Positions 1 to 5,456 of a stretch of 10,693 bases of DNA are shown here, piece after piece. Source of the stretch: Candidatus Omnitrophota bacterium (GTDB lineage Bacteria > Omnitrophota > Koll11 > Aquiviventales > Aquiviventaceae); contig JAHFGU010000037.1 in NCBI GenBank assembly GCA_023247285.1, positions 1 through 10,693 of the forward strand. The letters run 5' to 3'. A program made the position numbers and the translations under genes. The notes beneath the pieces are model-generated. The model was not told the DNA's origin. It did not search any database and saw only the letters and a list, made by a program, of their open reading frames with translations. Positions within the stretch are counted from its first letter, which is position 1. Each line of letters opens with the position of its first letter.

Positions 1-421
1 GTATGGGGATGAGATCGGGGCGCTGCCGCGTCCGGAGTTTGCAGCGGATCGGCTCGCGTGGTTCACCGCGGCACCGGCGGGATCCGACGGCATGCCGTCC
101 ATCCGGTTCGTCACCTATGCGTGCGGCCAGCGCGAGGCAGGCGAGGGATTGTGGCGCACGAGCCAGACCCTGGGCGAGGCCAAGGCCAAGCAGCCGGCTG
201 CGCCCGAACTGCTCCTGCCAGACTGCCGCGCGCTCCGCGTCCAGTATGCGCACGCACCCCGGGATCCTGCCGAGCCCCTGGCCTGGCGCGCCGAGTGGAA
301 GGAGCCGCCGTCGATGCTGCCCAGCCTGCTCGATGTCACGCTCACCATCGGCTCGCATGAGACCGTGCGCCGCGTGATGCTCGTGCCGCCGGGCCGGCTG
401 AAAGCCGCGGAGACGGAATGA
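1..421 (+). CDS. gspJ: GspJ-like minor pseudopilin, C-terminal part (cut by window start)
   Basis: This is the 3' part of a gene read in frame from base 2 to the TGA at 419-421, about 139 codons with no start codon in view; a methionine codon at 92 is internal. The visible protein has the pattern of the GspJ periplasmic domain: an LAWFTAAP stretch followed by IRFVTYAC, then a tryptophan-rich strand (WRAEWKEPP) and the closing LPSLLDVTLTI strand with a final VMLVPPG. In the family, GspJ is a tip pseudopilin that packs with GspI and GspK on the type II secretion pseudopilus. The N-terminal prepilin leader and hydrophobic helix lie outside the window. The stop overlaps the gspK start as ATGA, which fits translational coupling and the usual J-K gene order. 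Identification rests on these weak motifs plus the unambiguous GspK neighbour; a related PilW/GspJ-type prepilin is the main alternative. Confidence 0.72.
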   Translation, partial: YGDEIGALPRPEFAADRLAWFTAAPAGSDGMPSIRFVTYACGQREAGEGLWRTSQTLGEAKAKQPAAPELLLPDCRALRVQYAHAPRDPAEPLAWRAEWKEPPSMLPSLLDVTLTIGSHETVRRVMLVPPGRLKAAETE

Positions 422-1386
422 CCCGCGCGATGCGAGAGGACGCCCGAGCCGCCGCGACGCGCCGAGTCAAAGGATCGCTGCTCATCGTCACGCTCTGGTT
501 GATCGCGCTGCTGGCCGTCCTGGCGGTCGCCATCGGCCGCTTCCTCTCGCTGGAAGTGCGGTTGGCCGGCTACCGCGCCGCCCGCCAGCAGGCGCGCGCG
601 CTGGCGCGCGGCGGCGTGTACGTGGCGATGGAGCGCCTGGCCCGGGATGCGGCCGCGCCGGAAGCCGGGGGCGCGTCCTATGATTGGCTGGGCGATGAGT
701 GGGCCGCGCTCCCGTCGTCAGACGAGCTGACGGTGGAGATCCGCGATGACGCGCGGGGGCTGGATCTTAATGCGGCGAGCAAGGAACAGCTGGCGCGCCT
801 CACGGGGCAGGAGACGATCGCCCAGGCCATTATCGATGCGCGGGATGCGCCGGATGCCGCGGAGGACCAGCCCGGGGCCGCGCGGCCGTACTTCGCGAAG
901 AATGCGCCCTTTGCCGCGCCTGAGGAACTGCGCGATCTGCCGGGCATGTCGAGCGAGCTCTACGCGCTGCTGGCCGCGCAGACCAGCCCCTATCGCACGG
1001 CCACCGAGCCGGTCAACATCAACACCGCTACGCCGGAGGTGCTGCGCGCCGCCGGGCTGACGGAATCGACCGTCCAGCTCCTGCTGCGGTTTCGCGAGGG
1101 TCCGGATGGACCCGACGCCCACGCGGAGGATGGCGTGTTCGCGGAGGCCGGTGTGGCGATTCTCGAGACGCTGAAGAACCATCAAGGCGTCGAGCTCACC
1201 GGGACGGCGGACGGCAACCTGCTGGTCTCGAATCTGTTTGGCGTGACGTCCACGACCTTCACGATCCGCGCCGAAGGCCGGGTCGCGCGGCCGGCGGTGA
1301 CCGCGCGCGTCTCCGCGGTCGTGCGGCGCGAGGGCTGCGGGGACGGCGTGGCCGCACCCTGCATCGTCGCGTGGCGGGAGGGATGA
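418..1386 (+). CDS. gspK: GspK-like minor pseudopilin
   Basis: A 322-residue protein that fits GspK in length and layout. A basic leader (residues 1-18, TRRVK) precedes a prepilin-peptidase-type site at G19|S20 and a hydrophobic helix of about residues 20-42 (LLIVTLWLIALLAVLAVAI). There is no glutamate at mature position 5 (V24), a known peculiarity of GspK among pseudopilins. Two SAM-like/helix-hairpin-helix-type segments follow: LDLNAASKEQL at about 115-125 and VNINTATPEVL at about 199-209, with a PEELRDLPGM turn between them. In the family GspK caps the pseudopilus and has a large inserted alpha domain, which these segments match. The start at 418 overlaps the gspJ stop (ATGA) and has GGAGACGGA just upstream; a second ATG at 430 is possible. 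Mature protein would sit in inner membrane and periplasm. Confidence 0.88.
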   Translation: MTRAMREDARAAATRRVKGSLLIVTLWLIALLAVLAVAIGRFLSLEVRLAGYRAARQQARALARGGVYVAMERLARDAAAPEAGGASYDWLGDEWAALPSSDELTVEIRDDARGLDLNAASKEQLARLTGQETIAQAIIDARDAPDAAEDQPGAARPYFAKNAPFAAPEELRDLPGMSSELYALLAAQTSPYRTATEPVNINTATPEVLRAAGLTESTVQLLLRFREGPDGPDAHAEDGVFAEAGVAILETLKNHQGVELTGTADGNLLVSNLFGVTSTTFTIRAEGRVARPAVTARVSAVVRREGCGDGVAAPCIVAWREG

Positions 1387-1390
1387 TCCC

Positions 1391-2824
1391 TTGAGCACCC
1401 GGCTCGTCGTGGAGTGGACCCGCGCCTCGTTGCGCATGGCGGTGGCGGCCGGCGGAGAAGGCCGGTGCAGGCTGCAGTCGGTCCATGCGCAGCCAATCGG
1501 AGCGGGAGAGGCGGGGGCGGCGCTCCGCCGATTTCTCAACTCGATCAAGCTGAACCCTGATCAAGTGGTGAGTGTCGTGCCGCGCGAGATCGTCATCACC
1601 CGCGCGGTCCGGTTTCCGGCGACCGATCCGGCCGAGCTCTCGAAGATGGTCGAGCTCTATGCGAAAGCGCAGCTGCCCTATCCGCGCGAGCAGACGGTGA
1701 TGGATTTTCAGACCATCGCGCAGGCCGACGGGTTCAGCACCCTCACGCTGGTCGCCTGCCAGCGCGAAACGATCGACCGGCATCTGGCCGTCCTGCAGGA
1801 GGCCGGGCTGGCGGCCGGAATCGTGACGGTCAGCGCCTGGGGCGTGTGGGGATGGCACAGGCACGCCATGGCGCGGCGCGGCGGAGAGCCTGCGCAGGGG
1901 GCGGGGGCGGAACCGGTCCTGGTCGTGAACGTCGATGATGCGCGCACGGACCTCGTCTTGATCGAGGCGCAGCGCCTGCTCTCCAGCCGCAGCGTCGGCC
2001 AGGGCGCGCTGGATTGGCCCAGCGGCACCGATGTGGCCGAAGTGCTCGCCGCAGAAGTGGAGCGCACCCGCGGGGCGTTGCGCAAAGAGCTGCCGGCTGC
2101 CGAAGCCCGCGCCATTCTGCTGACCGGGTTGGGCGATCTGGGCCACTGGCGCGACCAACTCGCGCAGCGCGTGGGGCTACCCGTCACGGTGATGGACAGC
2201 GCGCCGCCGCTGGGCCGCGGGCCGTTTGCGCCGGCCGCGCCCATCTCCCCGGTGGTCGTCGGGGGATTGGCGTGCGCCGACGAGCGGCAGCTGCTCGATC
2301 TCAGTCCGGTTGAGACGCGCCAGCAACTGCGCCATCGCCGGCAGGTGCGCACGGTCGCGCGGTTAAGCGGCCTGGCGGCGGCGGCGTTCGTGCTGGCCGG
2401 GGCGTGGCTCGGCGTGCATGTGGCGCGCGAGCAGCGGCTGGCCGATCAGCTTGCCGAGGCGCTTGCGCAGGCCGAGCCGGAAGCGAAGCGCATCCAGGAG
2501 CAGCACCGGTCGATCGAACTCATCGAAGCGGTGCTGGCGGAGCGCGGCCGCCTCCTCGAGCTGTTCGCCGGCGTGTTCCAGCGCACGCCGGGCGCTATCG
2601 CGTTGGATGGCGTAGCGCTGGAGCGCGCGCGCCGCGAGCTGGTCATCCGGGGTGCTGCGGATTCGACGCAAACGGTGCTCGGCTATATCGCCGCGCTGAA
2701 GGAGCTGCCCGGGGTCGCCGGCGTGGAGCTGCGCTATACGACGCAGCGCTCCGGGGCATCCGGCGAGCGCACCGAGTTCGAGTTGGTCATGCGCCAGGCC
2801 GGGACAGGAGAGACCGCGTCATGA
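1391..2824 (+). CDS. gspL: GspL-like assembly protein (PilM-like and PilN-like halves in one chain)
   Basis: A 477-residue protein with two parts. Residues 1 to about 300 resemble the PilM/GspL actin-like cytoplasmic domain: VVSVVPREIVITRAVRFPA, then AELSKMVELYAKAQLPYP, and a later TLTLVACQRETI strand. A single membrane helix lies at about 322-342, followed by a charged probable coiled coil (about 345-385) and a PilN-like periplasmic domain containing LDGVALERARRELVIRGAA and a closing TEFELVMRQ strand. Known GspL has this order; in type IV pili the halves are separate PilM and PilN. Its role would be to tie the secretion ATPase to GspM and GspC at the inner membrane. The start is TTG at 1391, chosen because GGGAGGGA at 1377-1384 is well spaced and gspK ends 4 nt before. 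It overlaps the next gene by ATGA. The first ATG (1436) is a weaker alternative. Confidence 0.85.
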   Translation: MSTRLVVEWTRASLRMAVAAGGEGRCRLQSVHAQPIGAGEAGAALRRFLNSIKLNPDQVVSVVPREIVITRAVRFPATDPAELSKMVELYAKAQLPYPREQTVMDFQTIAQADGFSTLTLVACQRETIDRHLAVLQEAGLAAGIVTVSAWGVWGWHRHAMARRGGEPAQGAGAEPVLVVNVDDARTDLVLIEAQRLLSSRSVGQGALDWPSGTDVAEVLAAEVERTRGALRKELPAAEARAILLTGLGDLGHWRDQLAQRVGLPVTVMDSAPPLGRGPFAPAAPISPVVVGGLACADERQLLDLSPVETRQQLRHRRQVRTVARLSGLAAAAFVLAGAWLGVHVAREQRLADQLAEALAQAEPEAKRIQEQHRSIELIEAVLAERGRLLELFAGVFQRTPGAIALDGVALERARRELVIRGAADSTQTVLGYIAALKELPGVAGVELRYTTQRSGASGERTEFELVMRQAGTGETAS

Positions 2825-3366
2825 CCCAGCGGCTGCAGCGCCTCCTCAGACAGCCGCGCGAGCGCCGTCTGGCGCTGCTGGCCGCCGTCATCATCGGCTG
2901 TTGGATGGCGCTCACCTTGGTGGTGCAGCCGCTCTGGGATCTCGGCGGGACGATCGCCGCGCGGGTGCACGCGCAGCGGCAAAAGCTCGACGCGGTCGCC
3001 CGAGTGCTTGCGCAGAGCCAGACGGTCACCGAGCGCGCACGTCAGTATGCCTTGCTGCTCATGCCGGAGGCGGCAAGCGGCGGCGCTCCGGCCGCGCTCC
3101 TCGGCGAGCTCGAATCGCTGTCCCGGACTTCGAACGTGGCGCTCAATCTGAAGCCGCGCCCTGCCGTGCGCGAAGGACGGATGAGCCGCATGGAAGTGGA
3201 GCTGGATCTGGAAGGCTCGCAGTCCGGGCTCTTGAACTTTCTCGATGCGCTCTTGCGCATGCCGCGATTGCTCACGGTGGAACGGCTGCGGATTTCCACC
3301 ATCCCGGCCAAGCCTGACGTGCTGCGCGCGAACCTCGTCCTCTCCCATCTGGCCTGGCTCCGTTGA
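2821..3366 (+). CDS. GspM/PilO-like inner-membrane platform protein
   Basis: A 181-residue protein. The frame is open far upstream, but ATG 2821 is the start: it overlaps the preceding stop as ATGA and AGGAG lies at 2806-2810, ten bases away. A short basic cytoplasmic tail (residues 1-16) is followed by one membrane helix at about 17-36 (LALLAAVIIGCWMALTLVVQ), a probable periplasmic coiled coil at about 40-80, and a ferredoxin-like domain from about 85 on, with MSRMEVELDLEGSQSGLLNFL and MPRLLTVERLRI. That central pattern is typical of PilO, and GspM has the same topology. The partner would be the GspL-like protein encoded just before. I cannot choose between the names GspM and PilO from sequence alone. 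It is the last gene before the GC content falls. Confidence 0.8.
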   Translation: MTQRLQRLLRQPRERRLALLAAVIIGCWMALTLVVQPLWDLGGTIAARVHAQRQKLDAVARVLAQSQTVTERARQYALLLMPEAASGGAPAALLGELESLSRTSNVALNLKPRPAVREGRMSRMEVELDLEGSQSGLLNFLDALLRMPRLLTVERLRISTIPAKPDVLRANLVLSHLAWLR

Positions 3367-3415
3367 GCCGGCTTGCTTTTCGCTCGGAATTGTATACTTG
3401 AGTCAGCAGTTTAGG

Positions 3416-3438
3416 TGAAATACCTAATAGGTATTTCA
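3416..3438. promoter_or_regulatory. Perfect inverted repeat, probable operator
   Basis: Two 10-base arms (TGAAATACCT at 3416-3425 and AGGTATTTCA at 3429-3438) pair perfectly around AAT. It lies about 25 bases upstream of the -35 element of the antitoxin promoter. Type II antitoxins usually bind palindromes near their own promoter, so autoregulation is the likely role. No T-run follows, so it is not a terminator. Confidence 0.6.
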
Positions 3439-3461
3439 ACTGAGTTAATTTTATGGTAGCA

Positions 3462-3490
3462 TTGACGACTTACCTAACCTGGGGTAGACT
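3462..3490 (+). promoter_or_regulatory. Sigma-70-type promoter of the toxin-antitoxin operon
   Basis: TTGACG (3462-3467) and TAGACT (3485-3490) are separated by exactly 17 bases. The -35 matches consensus at five of six positions, the -10 at four of six. Predicted transcript start is near 3497, giving a leader of roughly 23 bases that carries the Shine-Dalgarno sequence at 3504-3511. Confidence 0.6.
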
Positions 3491-3498
3491 TGGTTAGG
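3473..3498. promoter_or_regulatory. Inverted repeat CCTAACC / GGTTAGG overlapping the promoter
   Basis: Seven-base arms at 3473-3479 and 3492-3498, centres about 19 bases apart, flank and overlap the -10 element. A protein bound here would block RNA polymerase. The arms contain the same core as the upstream palindrome (CCTAA/TTAGG), suggesting one regulator recognises both. Confidence 0.5.
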
Positions 3499-3519
3499 AA
3501 GAGAAAGGAGGTATGCGGA

Positions 3520-3870
3520 ATGCCTGAGGCAGCCGAACAACCGGTAAGAACAGAGGAGATCGTGCGGGACGCAATGTTCCGACGCGTCACTGAGGTTCGC
3601 GTTGACGCTCAGGGCCGCATCCCACTTGGCAAGACCCAGCTTATTAAGGGGGTACAGCAGCCAAACGGGGACGTAATGTTTTACCGCGTGTATCAGAACT
3701 CGTTTGGGCAGATTATCCTCGATCCTCAAGTGATTGTTCCAGCACACGAAGTTTGGCTCCTGAAGAACCCAAAGGCTCTAAAAATGGTCGTTGAAGGATG
3801 GGAAGATGCGAAGAAGGGGAAGATGGTGGACGCTAAGGAAAACTACACGAAATATGTTGATGCACCGTAG
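3520..3870 (+). CDS. AbrB/MazE-like antitoxin of a type II toxin-antitoxin module
   Basis: A 116-residue protein. Residues of about 23-60 contain VTEVRVDAQGRIPLGK, which matches the swapped-hairpin (AbrB/SpoVT) DNA-binding pattern in which a VD-x-QGRI-x-LP-like strand-turn is central. The second half (WLLKNPKALKMVVEGWEDAKKGKM) resembles the toxin-binding helix of RelB/Phd-type antitoxins: an aromatic residue, then KNPxAL and an acidic-basic helix. It is followed after only two bases by a RelE/ParE-like toxin gene, which is the usual order. ATG 3520 is chosen because AAAGGAGG at 3504-3511 is eight bases upstream; a TTG at 3490 lies inside the promoter. The likely role is to neutralise the toxin and repress its own operon through the upstream repeats. 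Base composition and codon use differ from the secretion genes, suggesting transfer. The family call comes from motif memory only. Confidence 0.72.
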   Translation: MPEAAEQPVRTEEIVRDAMFRRVTEVRVDAQGRIPLGKTQLIKGVQQPNGDVMFYRVYQNSFGQIILDPQVIVPAHEVWLLKNPKALKMVVEGWEDAKKGKMVDAKENYTKYVDAP

Positions 3871-3872
3871 GT

Positions 3873-4172
3873 ATGTTCAAGCTGAAATTCGCAGTTCGTG
3901 CTGATGCAGAGCTTGCATCGCTAGAGAGTCAACCCGCTGAAGCTGGAACAGTCAAGCAAGTCAAGAAGGCTCTCGGCTATCTAGAATCAGACCCAAAGCA
4001 CAACTCCCTCCAGACACATAAATTCTATGGACTCCCCAATCCCCATAACGAGAACGAGCCTGTCTTTGAAGCCTACGCGCAACAAAACACTCCAGGAGCC
4101 GCCCGAATCCTGTGGTGCTATGGCCCGGAGAAGCAGCAGATTACCATCATCGCTATCGTCGCTCACCCGTAG
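3873..4172 (+). CDS. RelE/ParE-like toxin
   Basis: A 99-residue protein, the usual size for this fold. It begins MFKLKFAVRADAELASL, a strand followed by a helix, and contains a central LQTHKFYGLP segment and a C-terminal hairpin ARILWCYGPEKQQITIIAIVAHP (read as two adjoining strands). The R-x-L-W pattern and the final AIVAHP match RelE/ParE-superfamily toxins, where the last strand and its histidine end the fold. RelE-type members cleave mRNA on the ribosome and ParE-type members poison gyrase; the sequence does not let me say which applies here. It starts two bases after the antitoxin stop, so the two are co-transcribed and probably coupled. The length gives no sign of truncation. Base composition is lower in GC than the flanking genes. 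Confidence 0.75.
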   Translation: MFKLKFAVRADAELASLESQPAEAGTVKQVKKALGYLESDPKHNSLQTHKFYGLPNPHNENEPVFEAYAQQNTPGAARILWCYGPEKQQITIIAIVAHP

Positions 4173-4300
4173 ATAAGCTCTCGCGTTCCTGACGCTGTTC
4201 TTTGGCGTCTCCTCTCCACGAAGCCTCGGAAGAAATCACGGAAGTCCTCGTAACGTTTGTCTGCCTATCTGCTGTGCCAAAGGGATAAGTCTGTTTTCGC
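4173..4300. other. Gene-free tail of the low-GC segment
   Basis: No gene with a standard start is evident between the toxin stop and the merR promoter, although the merR frame happens to be open from 4177. A weak five-base hairpin (GACGC 4191-4195, GCGTC 4205-4209) has no T-run. The direct repeat TTTTCGCT at 4294-4301 also occurs at 3377-3384, on the other side of the toxin-antitoxin genes. Confidence 0.5.
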
Positions 4301-4328
4301 TTGACTTCAAAGGCCATGGTGATACATT
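4301..4328 (+). promoter_or_regulatory. Predicted extended -10 promoter of the merR-ATPase-secretin genes
   Basis: TTGACT (4301-4306), a 16-base spacer, and TACATT (4323-4328) preceded by TGA, giving an extended -10 (TGnTACATT). The predicted transcript start is near 4335, inside the perfect dyad at 4331-4356. If correct, the downstream secretion genes are transcribed separately from gspJ-M, and a TTG codon at 4327 cannot be the merR start. Confidence 0.5.
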
Positions 4329-4330
4329 GG

Positions 4331-4356
4331 GCTCACTCTCTACTTGGAGAGTGAGC
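4331..4356. promoter_or_regulatory. Perfect 10-bp-arm dyad at the predicted merR transcript start
   Basis: GCTCACTCTC (4331-4340) and GAGAGTGAGC (4347-4356) pair without mismatch around TACTTG. The position over the predicted +1 suits an operator, possibly for the MerR-type protein itself. It could also act as an RNA hairpin in the leader, just ahead of GGAGGG at 4357-4362. No T-run follows. Confidence 0.6.
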
Positions 4357-4626
4357 GGAGGGCGGATCACTAACGTCTATCTCGTCAAAGACTTAGCCAG
4401 GCTGAGCGGCTACTCAGTCCATACGATTAAGTTTTATTTAAAAGTTGGACTGATCATGGAGGCCGGTCGGAGTCCGCAAACGAGATTCCGCTATTTTGAT
4501 GAGCGCGCTGTCGCCGCGCTCGCGCAGATCCGCCAGTGGCGCAGGGAACACCGCAGCTTGGCCGACATCCGGCGGCTGCTCGCCTCTCCTGAACCGGCTG
4601 CGGCGCGCACAGGGTCAGCCGCATGA
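4351..4626 (+). CDS. Small MerR-type DNA-binding regulator
   Basis: The conserved part starts near base 4375 with VYLVKDLARLSGYSVHTIKFYLKVGLI (split here: VYLVKDLARLSGYS, then VHTIKFYLKVGLI), a MerR winged helix-turn-helix, followed by FRYFDERAVAALAQIRQWR and the helix SLADIRRLL. It ends soon after, so there is no sensor domain and at most a very short dimerisation helix; family members with sensors are longer. The start is unsure. GTG 4351 is the first standard start after the predicted transcript start but has poor Shine-Dalgarno spacing; TTG 4327 lies in the -10 element; ATC 4366, three bases after GGAGGG (4357-4362), would give a natural-looking TNVYLVKDL start. The stop overlaps the ATPase start as ATGA, so it probably regulates or is co-produced with the following secretion genes. 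The first part is less GC-rich than the rest. Confidence 0.75.
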   Translation: MSGGRITNVYLVKDLARLSGYSVHTIKFYLKVGLIMEAGRSPQTRFRYFDERAVAALAQIRQWRREHRSLADIRRLLASPEPAAARTGSAA

Positions 4627-5456
4627 GCTATTACGGCGTGCTCGGCCTGCGCGCTGAGCCCTTCTCCATCAGCCCGGACCCGGTGTTCTTTTACCGTTCC
4701 AGCTCGCACGTCCAGGCGCTGAGCCGGCTGGAGATCGCGATCCGGCTGCGGCGCGGCCTCTCGCTCATCCTCGGGGAGGTGGGCACCGGGAAGACCACGC
4801 TCGCCCGCACGCTGCTCGCCAACTTCCCGCAAGAAGACGGGTTCACCTTCCACATCCTGCTCGACCCCTCGTTCGAATCCGAATACCAGTTCCTCGTCCA
4901 TCTGGCCCGCTTGTTCGGGCTGCGCGACGCGTTCAAATCAACGCTGGATTGCCGGGAGGCGATCGAGCACTACCTCTTCCAGACCGGCGTGGCCGACGGC
5001 CGCACCACCGTGCTGATCGTGGACGAGGGGCAGAAGCTCTCCACCGACATGCTGGAGAACCTGCGCGTGCTGCTGAATTACGAGACCAACGAGTACAAGC
5101 TCCTGCAGGTCGTCATTTTCGCGCAGATGGAGCTGCTCGGCCGCATCAGCCGGATCCTCAATTTCATGGATCGCGTCACGCTGAAGTACATCATCAATCC
5201 GTTGAGCGAGCAGGAAACCGAAGACATGATCCGCTTCCGCCTGGCATCGGCCGGCTATGCCGGCGGCGATCTCTTCACGCGGGAGGCGATGCGCGCGATC
5301 CACCGGTTCACCCAAGGCTACCCGCGCCCCATCGCCCGGCTGTGCCATGACGCGCTCGAGGAGCTCATCATTCAGGAGAAGACGGCGGTGGACGAGGCGC
5401 TGATCGAGGAGTTGCTGCGGCATGAGTCCCGATGGGCCGCCGAAGCCGCCGCCTGA
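4623..5456 (+). CDS. ExeA/GspA-like AAA ATPase
   Basis: A 277-residue protein. It opens with YYGVLGLRAEPFSISPDPVFFY, read as a short lead YYGVLGL then EPFSISPDPVFFY, the hallmark start of ExeA-type ATPases. Walker A is GEVGTGKT at 51-58 and Walker B is VLIVDEGQ at 130-137. The later FTQGYPRPIARLCHDAL segment matches the sensor region of this family. ExeA/GspA proteins work with GspB to help the secretin cross or assemble at the peptidoglycan layer; relatives serve in transposition and pilus systems. Here the chain ends after the AAA domain, with no membrane helix and no periplasmic peptidoglycan-binding domain, unlike full ExeA. It is coupled by ATGA to merR and overlaps the GspC-like gene by 35 bases, so a role in secretin assembly is a context inference. 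Confidence 0.85.
   Translation: MSYYGVLGLRAEPFSISPDPVFFYRSSSHVQALSRLEIAIRLRRGLSLILGEVGTGKTTLARTLLANFPQEDGFTFHILLDPSFESEYQFLVHLARLFGLRDAFKSTLDCREAIEHYLFQTGVADGRTTVLIVDEGQKLSTDMLENLRVLLNYETNEYKLLQVVIFAQMELLGRISRILNFMDRVTLKYIINPLSEQETEDMIRFRLASAGYAGGDLFTREAMRAIHRFTQGYPRPIARLCHDALEELIIQEKTAVDEALIEELLRHESRWAAEAAA

Larger units (their letters stand above)
3367..3519. other. AT-rich control region before the toxin-antitoxin genes
   Basis: Non-coding stretch between the GspM/PilO-like gene and the antitoxin. It is visibly richer in A and T than the secretion genes. It holds a 10-bp-arm inverted repeat, several ACCTAA/TTAGGT elements, a promoter and a strong Shine-Dalgarno (AAAGGAGG, 3504-3511). No clear rho-independent terminator for the upstream operon is seen. 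A TATACT at 3393-3398 lacks a well-spaced -35 element. Confidence 0.6.

Noticed and set aside
718..2158. Long minus-strand open frames opposite gspK and the GspL-like gene
   Set aside because: Typical antisense frames of high-GC genes; the products are arginine-, proline- and alanine-rich with no recognisable motif, while the plus strand has clear families.
2404..2820. Upstream extension of the GspM/PilO-like frame
   Set aside because: The open frame before ATG 2821 overlaps the GspL-like gene and encodes arginine/alanine-rich shadow sequence; the ATGA overlap and Shine-Dalgarno fix the start at 2821.
3365..3390. Possible terminator after the GspM/PilO-like gene
   Set aside because: GAGC/GCTC pairing is only four bases with an interrupted inner stem, and the T-run lies in the loop.
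3393..3398. TATACT as a -10 box
   Set aside because: No -35 element at 16-18 bases; the nearest TTGCTT leaves a 14-base spacer.
3451..3747. 98-residue minus-strand frame in the low-GC region
   Set aside because: Opposite the antitoxin and its promoter; no Shine-Dalgarno or family motif seen.
4191..4209. Possible terminator after the toxin gene
   Set aside because: Only a five-base stem with a nine-base loop, followed by TCCTCTCC rather than a T-run.
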